A DNA stretch of 64,000 bases from Elmis aenea (GCA_947652605.1 OX393579.1:38260970-38324969); one strand, 5' to 3'; counted from the stretch's first letter, positions 1 through 12,342 are shown. The notes: generated by a model from the sequence alone, not told the origin. A program made the numbers and translations.

Positions 1-1230
1 TATTTTTAAATCTTGATTGTTCATTAATATAACACCGTTGGCTTTAGTTTTGTAACAAAATAAAATGTCCTTTTTGTGAGCTGAACGTGATTTTATACAA
101 TACTTTTTGACTTGAAGTTTATAAAGTTTAAAAGGGCGAAGCACGTGGTACTTCGATAATCGTTTTTACCATCAAATAAATCAAACGAGACACGAATATA
201 AAGTAAACTGTAATTCGGTACTCACTTGGTGAAATATCCATTTTTGAAGTTTTCATAAAATATAGGTTCCAACATGATGGGAAAACTACAGCTGTGTAGC
301 ACGCGATCAAACCTACCCGAACGTTTTCGCCACGTGGTCGAAGATTAATGCGCCCGTCGACCAAGGCGCCTTGCTCAATACAAAGTCAAAAATAGAGGGG
401 AGCGGAGAGCTATTGTTCCTTGTTACACGGAAATCGCAACGCCTTTTGAATAAGCGCGGCATTAAGCTTTTTAATTTTCGGCCGTAACGTGATTCCTATT
501 CCATCATTAGGCGTACGCGTTCAACTTCTGAGTTATCCCTCACTAAATACACAAATGTATGGTAAATTTCTCATTAATTTGCAGATATTAAAATCGGGAA
601 AAGCTCATTTAGGGCGTGTATATGTACATAAATAAGCTAAGTGGAAAATATATTCAAATGGGACTAAAATACGCGAGGAAGTTTCGACTCTAGCAACTTT
701 AAAACTCAACAGGTCCGTACGCTGATCACAGCGACGCCATGTATCAGCCGCGACAAAACACATGCATTTTTAAAGCGACACGTCGCAACAAATTTGAGAT
801 TTCGCTAGAAATTTAAACCATCCGCATATGTGACATATTTCACTTGAAGCCTAGTATAATTTTACGGAAAACTTCACCGTAAAACGCTAACAGTGCTGAG
901 GCAAATTTGCTATAACATCTTGCATTAAAAATGTTTGTTTATCGTTACGACCGAGTAGACTTGAGATTTTACAGCAAACGCTTTTCGTATGTGATAAACT
1001 AATAAAGTTGCGAAATATTGGTAACATAAAAGATAATATATACAATAACATCAATTATCACTTATGAATGCTCTCGCAAATATTTTATTTAATCTCATTA
1101 AACAATCGATATAAACCACTTGTTTTTTTTGTGTGTAAAATCTGATAGTAGGAAAACATTAAATTGAAAAGCAACTTAGACAATTATTTCAAATAATCTT
1201 TCATGATTAACTTTTACCGAAGTTATTGTG
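1..1230. other. AT-rich stretch, no gene seen
   Basis: No reading frame with recognisable protein features, no terminal-repeat element and no RNA gene could be seen. Positions 280-480 are somewhat richer in G, C and CpG than the surroundings, without any motif I can name. Confidence 0.5.
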
Positions 1231-2287
1231 TGGGGTGGACCAAATTCGATGGGTTAACATGTGTATCATTGTCGTTTCTAATTTTCATGGTTTAGTTAGG
1301 CCATTAGGCCAGTTGTGGGTGTAGGTACATCACTTTTTTGGTCTGCCAACATCACGTCTTCCACATAGTCTATAAGGGAGTGCTTGTTCTACAAGTCGTG
1401 TGTCGTTCACCCTACTCATGTGGTGTTTCCATTTATTTCTAGGGTTATCCTACATCTTAGCCTCCAGTGCCTCCATTCCTAGTTCTTCTTTTATATACGT
1501 ACTGGTTCAGTATTTCGTTCATCCTCGTGCAACATTAACAGCTCTCAAAAATTTTATTGCAGCGAATTTTTTTTCTGTATTAAGACCCACCCAGCGAGGG
1601 AATTTCCCAGTGGTAGGTGATGCGAATAAAGATTCCTACAGGTCCTTAGCCTAGTCCTATCTAAGATCGCCGTGCGTGTTGAGGAACCTCATCCTTTGAA
1701 GAACAATTCTATTAATGGAAACGTCTACAATAGCCTTGGAACGGATGGCTCTAGTGATAACATGGGTATCTCGCTTAATATTCAGGATAGAGAAACGATT
1801 AAATTACCAAAAATATGCAGTTTTCTGAGACAAACTCAGAGCCGTTTACAAAAATATTGCATCATTTTCTGTTTTTGAGTTATAATAATGTCATATCTCC
1901 GTTATTGTTCCAATGATCCAAAAAATTTATGTAGATTATAATTATATTTTCTTACGTAGAATTTCATGATTACAAATTTTTGTTACACTTGCTGTAAGAA
2001 GGCTATGACACCAACTTACTTTTTTTAAATAGAAGCTATAGTTGGCTAAGGCCTTTTGAAATTCCTTATTGTTTTCTCATTTTAAGCATATACGGACTGA
2101 CGCAGTTAGATTCAATATTACGAATGTTGGAAGGGTTTTTAAATTTCATTAGAATATACTAAAATAATCTGAAAACGGTTCTGAGTTTGTCCCAAAAAAA
2201 CTGCATATTTTTGATATTTTAACCCTTTTTTTATCTTGAACATTAAGCAAAATACCTATGCAATCCCATCGAATTTGGTCGATTCTG
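1231..2287. mobile_element. Foldback element, CAGGGTGGTCCA family, interrupted by a LINE piece
   Basis: The left end reads TGGGGTGGACCAAATTCG and the right end is its imperfect reverse complement (CGAATTTGGTCGATTCTG, then TA). The same ends and the same internal sequence (ATCTCGCTTAATA, a run around AAATTACCAAAAAT) occur in the intact copy at 40697-41329, which shows that 1768-2287 continues the element begun at 1231. The terminal bases are decayed relative to CAGGGTGG. About 490 bp of unrelated sequence sits between the left end and the rest. No coding capacity is seen in this copy. Confidence 0.75.
1268..1758 (-). pseudogene. Decayed 3' end of a non-LTR retrotransposon (LINE) ORF2
   Basis: Read on the minus strand, about 1500 down to 1325 gives ELGMEALEAKM, then a stop, then a run containing NKWKHHMSRVNDTRL and YRLCGRRDVGRPKK. 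This W..H..RM.D.R, then Y.P.GRRD.GRP.+ layout is the familiar C-terminal tail of many insect LINE polyproteins (RTE- and Jockey-like groups). It has stop codons and is only a fragment. It is flanked by a 12-bp direct repeat, AACATGTGTATC at 1256-1267 and AACATGGGTATC at 1759-1770 (one mismatch), consistent with target-primed insertion into the foldback element. The exact clade cannot be set from this much sequence. Confidence 0.65.
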
Positions 2288-3404
2288 TACTGTTTAAAGA
2301 ATTGCATTAATGCATTTTTTAAACCTATTGGTTACCATTAGTTTTATCACTTTATATGCTATATAAATTGACACAATACATTAAGTAAATTGGATTAAAC
2401 TTATTAATTATGGGCAGAATAATGTACAAAATTTTGTGCAGAAATAATTGAGTTATTCTACAATCTTAATGCAACATACTAATAAAAATATTAATATACA
2501 ATTGGATACCTATATATCTATATAACTAAAAAACTTCTACAAAATTATATGTTTTAAGAAGAGGATCTAAATAACAAAACAGATGTTTAGTATAAGGTTT
2601 TCTGTGTGAATTTAGTTTAGGTTTGTACTTTTTCATTTGAAAGTGAGTTGACAACACTCTTCAGCAAACTTTTAACCTAGAATTGACTATATGAATGTAA
2701 GAACTATCTACATCTTAAGATTTTTAAGTCGTTTTTAACAGTTTACGTTTTACGAAAGCGTAAATAATTTTTTAAATTCATAACGCATACTTTGTTTGCA
2801 TAACTTAGATGGTATAAAAATACGATGATAAGTATTTAAGTCTGAAAATAAGTGACTTTACACTTAGATCACATTGAAAATAGTTTACTTAACCAAATAA
2901 AACGAAATAAAAGACTATTTCATCGTTTAAGTATCAATAACTGCTTGTAATAAAATGTTCTGTCCTTTATTTATACCATAGTTTCCATTGTTTTTCAGAG
3001 CATTCTCGTTGTAAATTATTTATACAAATTTTCAATTTTCAAAAAGTGTTTTAAAATAAAAAGGTTATGTTGGTTACCAATCTGAAAAGCTAATTTTTTT
3101 TGTCTATCTGATGGTGCAAAAATCCAATATGGCGGCCATAAGAAATAAAAAAAGTTGACTATCGCAACTTAAAATTTAAAAGGCTTAGAAAGATTCTGTT
3201 GACGTCATCAAACCCAGGATGGTTACCAAGTTTAAATTAAATAGCGTAAATGGTAGGGAAGATAATAATATTTTTACAAAACCACATTTTCAGTTTTGTT
3301 GTAATAAATTAAAAACGAATCAAAATATCCAGGATTTCTTTCAGATTCTCAATGGCTATAAAAATGTGCAACTTTTTTCCAATTTAACCGACCTTGTATC
3401 TCTT
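2288..3404. other. AT-rich stretch, no gene seen
   Basis: I see no coding sequence or clear terminal repeats. A short segment around 3110-3220 is less AT-rich but has no recognisable identity. Confidence 0.45.
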
Positions 3405-3405
3405 A

Positions 3406-3570
3406 AGCTAAAGCCGCACTACGGGATTTTTGGCGGGAGGGTAGATGGTAGATACACGCCGTCGCCTGGCGACAATCCAGGCGCATTGTTTCACAACAAA
3501 TTGTCGCCAGGCGACGGCGTGTATCTACCATCTACCCTCCAGCCAACCCTCCCGCAGTGCGGCTTTAGCT
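3406..3570. mobile_element. GC-rich hairpin MITE with TTA duplication (PIF/Harbinger-like)
   Basis: The ends AGCTAAAGCCGCACT and AGTGCGGCTTTAGCT are perfect inverted copies. The arms continue through GTAGATACACGCCG and CGCCTGGCGACAA to a loop of about 25 bases. The element is flanked on both sides by TTA (3403-3405 and 3571-3573), the target preference of PIF/Harbinger elements. It is 165 bp long, has no coding capacity, and is much more GC-rich than its surroundings. The 130-codon frame that runs through it is an accident of the hairpin. Confidence 0.75.
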
Positions 3571-3573
3571 TTA

Positions 3574-4597
3574 CTGTTTCCAAGATAGCAATGGTGAGCA
3601 TCGAAAAGTGAAACACACTGAATAACAGGTCACTTGCTCCTAAAATTACAAAACCGTCACCAAAATGTACAGAGAAAGGGGGTCATTCAGATCGAGACCC
3701 GACAAGAATTAATTTACTCCCACAATCGATACATTTACTACGAGAAATTGCTATTTTGTACGCCGCGCCGGTCAAAGCTTCAAAGTGACGCTAAATGCTC
3801 ACTTTGCAAAAAAAAGTTGTTGAACGAAATACTTAAGGTAAATATTTGTTTGGAGTTATAAAGTTCAAAAACAATCTTTTTTCAGCTAATTCACTTATAC
3901 GTCTTAACTCCTGTTTCTAGAATCATCCATCATCCCTAAAAGTTCGCAGTAGTGGCTTGTAATTATTGTAAAAACCTCAATCTCAGTATATCAAGGGGTC
4001 AGTTCCTTTTATTTAAAAAAAAAAACCACGATCCAACATAATACATCATATGTTTCTGACATAATGTAGTATCAAGATTGTAACTTGGGGATTATAAAAG
4101 TTATATTTCAATTATACAATAGACTATTTCATAAAACAGCGCCAGTAACACTTTTAATGTCGAGTGTTCTGGTTTAATAATTCAGAGCGAGCCTAAACGT
4201 TCGGTAAACTGTGAGGGCTGCAAAACGAAAAAACGTTTAAAGAATTTACTCGAGGGTAGTGGCATTTTGAGTGTTGGAGTTTTCAAAGCCAACTAAATTG
4301 TTCATCGATTAAATTTAGGTGACGGAGAATATTTATTTAACGCGAAAAAGTTCCGTTTCGGAGTCTGATACTACGAAGAACGAAAACAACTTTTAATTAA
4401 CACTGCATAAGGTACGTTTTAATGTCACTATCCGTTGGGTATCTCGCTGATAATTAAGGATAGAAAAATAATTAAATGACTAAAAATGTGCGTTATTACG
4501 ACACTCATTCATAACCATTAAAAATTTCTATTTACCCCTTTGAAATTTTAAGTTTTTATTGATAAAGTATTGTGTTGTCGTTAATATTAGCTGAAAC
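3574..4597. other. AT-rich stretch with a scrap of a foldback arm
   Basis: No gene is seen. Positions 4435-4500 resemble the inner arm of the CAGGGTGGTCCA family (GGGTATCTCGCTGATAATTA followed by a run like AATTAAATGACTAAAAATG), so an old fragment of it is likely here. The rest is unassigned. Confidence 0.45.
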
Positions 4598-4690
4598 CAG
4601 GGTTGGGCAAAATTTAATTTTTATTTAAAAAAATCAAAAATCATTGATTTAATTTAAAAAAATCCAAAACATCACGATTTATTTTTTATT
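4598..4690. repeat. Internally simple repeat rich in TTTAAATC-like words
   Basis: It begins AGGGTTGGGCAAAATTTAA and continues with short AT words and ATCATTGATTTAA-like inversions. A second copy of the type, with the clearer word TTTAAATC, is at 19855-19960 and begins CAGCGTTGAGCAGATTTAAA. Both look like short elements whose body is an iterated word after a unique starter. No target duplication was found. Confidence 0.45.
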
Positions 4691-4769
4691 TTTTATTTTT
4701 TAAGAAACTTGACCATTTCCCCTTTTTTTGTAATTTATTAATTATTCACGCTATATTATATCATCAATA

Positions 4770-6063
4770 CAGCCTCATTCAAAAAGGATCAACAAATGAA
4801 AAAGTTTTTCACTAAAAATTTCTCAGAAACTTTTATTGCTGATAAAAGTTGATGAACCAAACTATAATATTTAAAGAAATAAAAAATTTCACAAAAATGT
4901 ACGCGATAGCAGATTTAAACGATTTCAGAATATTCACAAGAGTAAACGGGCCTTATTTTAAGAGTTACAAAAAAAGATTGTTTAAAATTCAAAAATACGA
5001 TCAAAGGTTTTAAATTTAAATTTTTATTTTTGAAGTAATTTAAACATCTAAAAAGTGCCCTCATTTTAAGAACTTTAAAAAAATTAAAAAATTGTTTAAA
5101 ATTTAAAAATTTTACTCAATGTAAAATATCGTTTTCCCTTGAATTTTTTTTAACTCTTAAAATAAGGGAACTTTAATCTATTTCTAAAATCGCTAAAAGC
5201 TAGTGTCGTATGCATTTTTATCGATGTTTTTAAATATAAAATTAGTTTTATACCAAGCACTAGTTTTTATCAAAAATAAAATTTTACAAAAAATCGATAA
5301 TACATTTTTTTTTTCATTAGTTGCAAACTTTTTGAATGTTGACACTACTATAAGATTCCAAAATTAAATTTCAGCGTCAAAGTTCGTATTGTCATATTTT
5401 TAATTTGTAAACAATTTTTTTCCACGATTTTTTTTTCGTCTTAAAATAGGAGAATTTAACTTTTGCGAATATTTTTAAAATCGTTAAAATCTAGTGTCAT
5501 TTAATTTTTTTTCGAGCTTAATATTAGTTTTAGGTCATGCATCAACTTTTATCGGGGGTAAGTACACTAGAGCTTTTTTTATAGCCGGACAAAGTTGCGT
5601 TGCTACGAAAGTTTGGTTGCTAGGAAAATCGACGAGACAAAACTGTCTGATAAAACAACGAGTCCGTAGGACGAGTTGTTGACAGTTGTCGAGTCAAGAT
5701 TTGCCTAATAGCAACTAAACTTGAGTTTAGTAAAAGCAAGTTTGTCCAGGATATAAAAAAAGCTCGAGTGTAATTCGGTACGATAACTGCACGAATAAAT
5801 TATAAACTTTAAATAATAACCGACAATACGTCAAATCTTTTACTTAGTTACAATCAAATAAGTAGTTTGCATGGTAACAAAGTAACATGCAAAAATGCAA
5901 GTGGATATTTACTTAGGTACCTTTTTATCCGCTGTCATAACGACAAAACGTGACGTCATTATGGAGAATTTAACATATGAGTGTAGTTATCAAGAATAAA
6001 ATTTTCTGAGAAATCGATAATAAAAAACTTTTCCAATTGTTGCAGACTTTTTAAATGGGGCTG
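4770..6063. mobile_element. Old foldback element, CAGC...GTCTGCAACAA family
   Basis: The left end TA|CAGCCTCATTCAAAAAGG and the right end AGACTTTTTAAATGGGGCTG|TA are related inverted ends. The same family is better preserved at 39922-40694. Internal copies of the terminal block (for example TTGCAAACTTTTTGAATG near 5325) mean that the end motif is repeated inside. TA flanks fit a Tc1/mariner-type target. A separate 206-bp MITE at 5565-5770 interrupts it. The element is heavily diverged and non-coding. Confidence 0.55.
5565..5770. mobile_element. 206-bp MITE, CACTMGAGC ends, TA duplication
   Basis: The ends CACTAGAGCTTTTTTTATA and TATAAAAAAAGCTCGAGTG are inverted copies, and the inverted similarity continues inward (GGACAAA...TTTGTCC and beyond). 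TA flanks both ends (5563-5564 and 5771-5772). The short length, absent coding capacity and TA flanks suit a Tc1/mariner-derived MITE. The CACT start superficially recalls CACTA elements, but those make 2-3 bp duplications of a different kind. It is nested in the older foldback at 4770-6063. Confidence 0.7.
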
Positions 6064-7051
6064 TAGTTCTTTTAAACCTAAAATTGAAAATTATTGTGAA
6101 AATTTACCGGAATGGATCTCTTACAAGAAAATTTCTGTAGAGACTTTGTTTCTCCCCGATCTATAAAAAGCCAATAGGCAATATTTCCGGCGTATTTTAC
6201 TAGCATTTGTTTAAGTGGGTGGAAGTAAAACGTGCATTTAATTTGTATATTAAATCGTGAAAAAAAGCTGATTTATATCAGATTTTATGTAAAATTTAGA
6301 CTGGGTGATGGTAACTGAAAATTGAGGAAACAAAAAGCACAATAGCAATTGGAAAACTTAGACAACGCTATATTACGAGGGCCATAAATGGTTTACTGTA
6401 AAGATCTAGCTACTATCCAATGTTGAACTAATTGGGAAGGATTTAGGATATTTGTAGCTAAACACAAATTTAAAAGTTATGTAATTTTTTTCTATTTAAT
6501 TATGTGGATTGGTATAAATTAAAGTTTTGTTTTTAGTTATATACATTAATTTTTGCTACTATAAACTACTACCTACTTTTATATCAAATGAATATTGTTA
6601 ATCAATATATTCACTGTTTCCATGACCTACTTTATAATTTCCTATACACAAAAACCTTTAAACTTTCGTATCTGTTTAACAAATTACTATAATAACCATT
6701 TTATCTCGAAAATCAGACAACATACAAAATGTAAAGTGTCGTACAAAGGGGACAAGTTTGCGTTTTGAGATTAGCATTTGTGAGATAATTTTTTGGTATT
6801 TATTTTGTTACATTCCACGATTTCCACGTACAAAGGAGAATGAAAACGTGCAAATTATTCCGATACCTCTAACAATAACCAAAATGTAACACATGTCTTT
6901 AAACATTCCAGAACACATTGACATGACAAGAATAAATTTTTGACAATAAATTACAAACTGCAATGGGTGAAAATTTTTACAAATGACTCTAAATTTGTTC
7001 CAAAATATTTCTTCATTTTACAAGGTTTTATTCAACTCCGCATTTTTGTTT
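6064..7051. other. AT-rich stretch, no gene seen
   Basis: No coding potential, terminal repeats or RNA gene could be recognised. Confidence 0.5.
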
Positions 7052-7059
7052 GTCTAGGT

Positions 7060-7355
7060 CAGTGGTCTCAAACTGGCGGCCCGCGGGCCGCATCCGGCCC
7101 CCAAAGCAATTTTACGCGGCCCGCGAATACATTTTGGGAGAACTTCCTACGTCCGTACAATCAGTAAATTTAGTTGTAGTAAGAAATAACGAAGTTTATA
7201 ATTATTTACATACAAACATATGTTTATTTTCTGTATGTGTCGAAGGACAATAGCTTGTATATTCACTCTCATTTTGTTAAAAAAAAAAATCCGGCCCGTC
7301 AGCTACGTTTAGATTGTGCATTCGGCCCGCATTCAATTTGAGTTTGAGACCACTG
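7060..7355. mobile_element. hAT-like MITE with perfect 8-bp target duplication
   Basis: It starts CAGTGGTCTCAAACTGG and ends with the inverse GTTTGAGACCACTG. It is flanked by identical GTCTAGGT at 7052-7059 and 7356-7363. The 8-bp duplication and CAGTG ends are the hAT signature. Just inside the ends are GC-rich GGCCCGC words in a palindromic layout, while the middle is AT-rich. At 296 bp it cannot code for a transposase. The sharp ends suggest a fairly recent insertion. Confidence 0.88.
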
Positions 7356-7502
7356 GTCTAGGTCAAATCTTGCAACTCAATTTTGATCCACTTCTACTTA
7401 TCTGATTGACGAAATTTTGCATGCATACCTCTACGTGACAATACATTTCAACACTTTTCTAAAATCAAAATTCAAGATGGCAGCTACATTTTATCATACA
7501 GA

Positions 7503-9303
7503 CAGGGTGAGTCACGACGGACGCGTCGGAGTTTTATGGCGAAACGGTTTATATTTTCCAATTTCTGTCGCTGTTAGATTATGTAAGTCAATAAGGGCTA
7601 CATTTTAAAAATATTTTCAAATATACAGGGTGCTCCAAAAAAGAGTGCCATATCAAAGTTATACTTTTTCTTATGGAACACCCTATATATTTTTACATTT
7701 TTGGATTCCTCTTTAAATTTAATTCAAAAAATGTATAAGGTCATTTGGGTCTAAAATCAACCGTTCTCGTGAAAATTGCATTTTCATGAAAATACAGTAT
7801 TTTCAAAAATTTTCAACATTTGAAAATTTTGACAAGTCTGAAGAAATTCGCTTGGAGATAAGATTGACAATAGATTATGTAACACTTTGCACAACCTACA
7901 TTTTTAAAATATTGTTTTTTACGCTTGCTCAAACTTCTGAAACTTTAAACATTGATAACTCATTTTTTTTAAATACAACACCCTATATTTTTTTACACCG
8001 TCTTATAGAAAATTTAATTCTCTTTCGAAAACATTCAGGCTGTTTTTCACCTAAAATTGATATTTTCCGAGATATCGCGATTTTATTGTTAATTATTAGG
8101 GCAAAGTAATATTTTCAAGTAGGCTATGAAGGTAGACAGCGGTAATTTGAAACAATTGAAAGAAAAAACAAGACACTTATAATTTTATCGTTTGACTACA
8201 CACTTTTGACATTTTTTTTATAGGAAAGTTGTAGTTTTACCATACTTACGTTTAAATAGAGATTTTTTAAAATTATTTATGCATTTATTGATTGGACCAG
8301 TGTTATAAGATAATTACTAAATCTTATAAACCATTTTTTGTGTTTACGATACGATACTACGACACTCTACCGAAAACAGTACCAACTATGTTTTTTTTTT
8401 AAAATGCAAAATTAGACAAGTCAGTATTACTTTTTTTAAAAATCAGATTTCCGTTCTCGTACCTAATACATTATCAATCGGTTTTTAGGACTTGGCAAAC
8501 GATCAAACTCAATTATATGAAAAATATTGTGGCCCTGATGAGAAACCTATATTTTAACATAAAAATGGTAAATCTACAACTTTCTTATAAAAAAATGTCA
8601 AAAGTGTGTAGTCAAACGATAAAATTATAAGTGTCTTGTTTTTTCTTTCAATTGTTTCAAATTACCGCTGTTTCCTTCATAGCCTACTTGAAAATATTAC
8701 TTTGCCCTAATAATTAACAATAAAATCGCGATATCTCGGAAAATATCAATTTTAGGTGAAAAACAGCCTGAATGTTTTCGAAAGAGAATTAAATTTTCTA
8801 TAAGACGGTGTAAAAAAATATAGGGTGTTGTATTTAAAAAAAATGAGTTATCAATGTTTAAAGTTTCAGAAGTTTGAGCAAGCGTAAAAAACAATATTTT
8901 AAAAATGTAGGTTGTGCAAAGTGTTACATAATCTATTGTCAATCTTATCTCCAAGCGAATTTCTTCAGACTTGTCAAAGTTTTCAAATGTTGAAAATTTT
9001 TGAAAATACTGTATTTTCATGAAAATGCAATTTTCACGAGAACGGTTAACTTTAGACCCATATAACCTTTTACATTTTTTGAATTAAATTTAAAGAAAAA
9101 TCAAAAAATGTAAAAATATACAGGGTGTTCCATAAGAAAAAGTATAACTTTGATATGGCACTCTTTTATGGAGCACCCTGTATATTTAAAAATATTTTTA
9201 AAATGTAACCCTTATTGACTTACATAATCTAACAGCGACAGAAATTGGAAAATATAAACCGTTTCGCCATAAAACTCCGACGCGTCCGTCGTGACTCACC
9301 CTG
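7503..9303. mobile_element. 1.8-kb foldback element with arms of about 750 bp
   Basis: CAGGGTGAGTCACGACGG at the left is the reverse complement of the right end CCGTCGTGACTCACCCTG, and the two halves mirror each other from the ends in to about 8250 and 8560. This leaves a loop of about 300 bp. A second terminus-like pair, CAGGGTGCTCC at 7626 and GGAGCACCCTG ending at 9180, is nested inside. A third motif, GGAACACCCT (about 7675), is mirrored by CAGGGTGTTCC at 9121. The arms resemble those of the 16743-18649 element. The identical 107-codon frames on opposite strands (7786-8109 and 8697-9020) are mirror copies of non-coding arm sequence. The flanks GA and TA do not form a clean TA duplication. 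Confidence 0.88.
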
Positions 9304-9507
9304 TAGACTTGTAGAGTATCTATAGAGTATGACTCGGCTCAAAGTTGATATTTATAGGTTTTTCTAGAGTGCTGATTACGATTTTTGGGTCAGAATTTAA
9401 GAATTCAGAATAGCTGTGCCAATATGGCGGAGCTGACTACAACGGATATAATATATTTCAAGTAAATAAAAAACTTTTAAAAAACAAGCTTTTTTTAAAA
9501 TGTACAA

Positions 9508-9627
9508 AAAAATTCCTATTAGCTTGTCGCGAGAAGTTCATAGGTATTTAATTCGACAGAAATGAGATTATTTTAATGTCGAATTAAATACCTATATGAA
9601 CTTCTCGAGATAAGCTTTTAGGAAAAT
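9508..9627. repeat. 120-bp AT-rich hairpin
   Basis: An inverted repeat with arms of about 50 bp: GAGAAGTTCATAGGTATTTA on the left answers TAAATACCTATATGAACTTC on the right, around a spacer of about 20 bases. The ends (TTCCTATTAGCTT / AAGCTTTTAGGAA) still pair imperfectly. It is probably a small MITE; no target duplication is clear. Confidence 0.6.
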
Positions 9628-10571
9628 GTATTTAATTCTTTTTAGTGTTTTGTTTTACTTTAAAAAATTTCTCTCTAATAATAATAACCCGACATACTCA
9701 TGTAAAAGCATCGAATTTTAACCACTCTGTATAGAATAGAGTTTATTGAATACAAAAATTGTTGGTTGTAATAAAAGTGACGGTATCATTCACTTCTGAA
9801 ATGTTTTATTTAAACTGCGCTGTACGTTAGGAGTTTTACAAATCTTTATAGTCACGGATTTTCTATAATGGTAAGTGGCAACGTAACGTCTAGTCGTAGG
9901 TTGCCTTGTTAAGTGACGATTACGACGAAATAATGGGAGCTAAAGTCAAAGAGAATGCGTGCCTGGAATAGGTAATCTCTATGTATATCTGGAAAGCCAT
10001 GTAATTGCTCGTGTAAAACACTTTATTATTAATTACGAAGTACTTTTATTTTAATACACCGTAATTTTTGTAAAAATACCTTTTCGGAATATGTATACGT
10101 GCCCGGAGAGCTTTGCATGCAGCTAAAAAGCGTTGTTTTAATTAACGCAGTTTAAAAAATTTCCATTCCAAACACGACCGAAACATGGTAATTCCAATCG
10201 AGGAAAAAGCAAAAGCTACGCGAAAAAGTATGAAATGTGGCAAAAATAATACGGTGCATTTTTGAAACAATAAGAGCTCCTTTTAATAAAAGAGGACCAT
10301 AAAATACGCAACCAGGAATCGCGATCCAAGATTATAAGCAAAATATATAATTAGCTGCATAAAAGAAGCGTAATATCAATATAATAGCATATTATGGCTA
10401 AAAAATATTAATAAACGGGAGTTTTCCAATGTATACAAAACTTGGTTGTTTGAGAAAAACATGTGCATTTTAATAAAAATACTAAGACGAAAGCGAATGT
10501 GTCATTTTACAAAACGTAAGTCAACAGTTACGAAAGAATGACAATCCAATTAATTTTAAAATAGTTTATTT
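9628..10571. other. AT-rich stretch, no gene seen
   Basis: Nothing recognisable. A lone splice-donor-like match (ATGGTAAGT) near 9868 has no supporting reading frame. Confidence 0.45.
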
Positions 10572-10579
10572 ACTTTGAT

Positions 10580-11948
10580 CAGTAGCGTAGCGAGGGTAAA
10601 TGGCACCCGGGGCATATTATTTTTTTGCACCCCCCTCTCGTCCTTATTTTTATTGTGAATTGAAAATTTCAAGTAAAATAATGTTCTAATATTTAGTTAA
10701 ATATAAATACACTGTAACGAAAATTCGAACAAATTTTAAAACTATAATGGCATTTTAGTTTTCTGGCTTTATACAGGGTGGTCCACTTTTTAGTAGCAGG
10801 ACTTCAACAGTCAATAGAAAAACTTATTTTAAAGCAAATATTCTATATCAACATGGGTCCATAAACGCTTCATTTTAAAGATACAGGGTGTTGAAATTTT
10901 CGAAAAACTATTTTTAACTGTTTCCCAACCAGTAGATATATTTAAACCAAATTTGGTACCACCTTACAGGTTACCACAATCGGTGAACATTTCAAGTCCC
11001 ACAAGCAACCAGTGGCGGAATTGTGGGTGTTCAGATTCAATAAATTTTATAAAAAAAACTAGTACGGTCCTGTTTAAAATCAAACTCGAAACTTGTTTTT
11101 GAGTAGTACATTTTAATCCAAACAAAAAGTGTCTCCTGACTTTTCTTGGTATCTGCCACAGTTTGGCGCGGAATTTGATTTATTTTACTATTTTCGCGAA
11201 AAATTTGCTTTTAAGTTCGACCAAAAAATATCGCGAAAAGCAGAAAATTGCAAATTGCAGAGTAAATGCTCATTAATCGTTAATTTAGCGGAACTTCTTC
11301 CCTCATTATTAGTATGTTTTGTTATTGAAAACTGCAAAAATCGTTAATTACTTCCTTATTACGAATATTAGCTTTATTTTTAGATCGAACTTGGGAGAAA
11401 ATTTTTCGCGAAAATGGTAAAATAAATCAAATTTCGCGCCAAACGGTGGTAGATACCAAGAAAAGTCAAGAGACACTTTTAGTTTAGAATAAAATGCTCT
11501 ACCCAAAAACAAGTTTGAGTTTGAGATTTTGAACAGGGCTGTACTAGTTTTTTATAAAATTTATTGAAACTGAACCCCCACAACTCCGCCACTGGTTGCT
11601 TGTGGGACTTGAAATTTTCACCGATTGTGGTAACCTGTAAGGTGGTTTTGTATACCAAATTTAGTTTTAATATAACTACTGGTTGAGAAACGGTTTAACA
11701 TTATCGATATTTTTTCGAAAATTTCAACACGCTGTATCTTTAAAATGAAGCGTTTTTAGACCCATGTTGATATGGAATATTCGCTTTAAAATAAGTTTTT
11801 CTATCGACTGTTAAAGTCCTGCTACTAAAAAGTGGACCACCCTGTATAAGTAACATAAACGCAACAATTTTTTTGTCTTCGAGGCGCACCCCACGACTGG
11901 CGCCCGGGGCATCGATACCCCCTTGCCTTGCCCGTCGCTACGCCTCTG
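10580..11948. mobile_element. hAT-like element with 8-bp duplication, hosting a foldback
   Basis: The ends CAGTAGCGTAGCGAGGG and CCGTCGCTACGCCTCTG are inverted copies (one or two mismatches). They are flanked by identical ACTTTGAT at 10572-10579 and 11949-11956. The subterminal parts (GGCACCCGGGGC on the left, GCGCCCGGGGC on the right) are GC-rich. Removing the nested foldback (10774-11844) leaves about 300 bp, so this is a MITE-sized hAT derivative. No transposase sequence is seen. Confidence 0.85.
10774..11844. mobile_element. 1.07-kb foldback element nested in a hAT-like MITE
   Basis: TA|CAGGGTGGTCCACTTTT on the left mirrors AAAAGTGGACCACCCTG|TA on the right. The mirrored arms run for roughly 500 bp each around a centre near 11309, with matched landmarks such as GCAACCAGTGGCGGA / TCCGCCACTGGTTGC and TTTGGCGCGGAATTTG / CAAATTTCGCGCCAAA. 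Almost nothing is single-copy. It is non-coding. It inserted after the enclosing hAT element. Confidence 0.9.
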
Positions 11949-11956
11949 ACTTTGAT

Positions 11957-12342
11957 GCTTTTGTTTTAAAATTGAATGCCATAGTAAGGTATCACTAATT
12001 GTTCATAATTCTCTTATTAAATCGATCATTATGTTATTTGATAATATGTTCGGACAGCACTTTTATTATATCATTATTATTATTGTTAAAAAAAATCACA
12101 TTGGCTGCAGGATAGCCTTGAAAAATTAACAAAGAGACTGACAAATGATTGGATTTGTACATCTGCCAATTGTTTACATACATAGGGGTTACAGGGTTAG
12201 GAGAAAGTTCCGGAAGGGTTGATTATCTTAGTTATTGTCAAAACTGCTTTATTTTAAATTTGGCTTGAATATATGGTTATAATCAAAGAATTTATTGATA
12301 TCTTCAATTTTTTGCATTTCTGGTTTAGCAGGAAACGACCTT
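11957..12342. other. AT-rich stretch, no gene seen
   Basis: No reading frame or repeat structure could be recognised. Confidence 0.45.

Noticed and set aside
3219..3611. 130-codon plus-strand frame
   Set aside because: Its second half is the GC-rich hairpin of a MITE, and the rest is AT-rich sequence with no protein features.
5565..5770. CACTA (EnSpm/CMC) element because of CACT ends
   Set aside because: The flanks show a TA pair, not the duplication expected for CACTA elements, and the inverted repeats are far longer than their short ends.
7786..9020. Two identical 107-codon frames on opposite strands (7786-8109 plus, 8697-9020 minus)
   Set aside because: They are mirror copies in the arms of a palindrome. 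The translation has no domain, and the homologous arm at 17.1-17.3 kb does not keep the frame.
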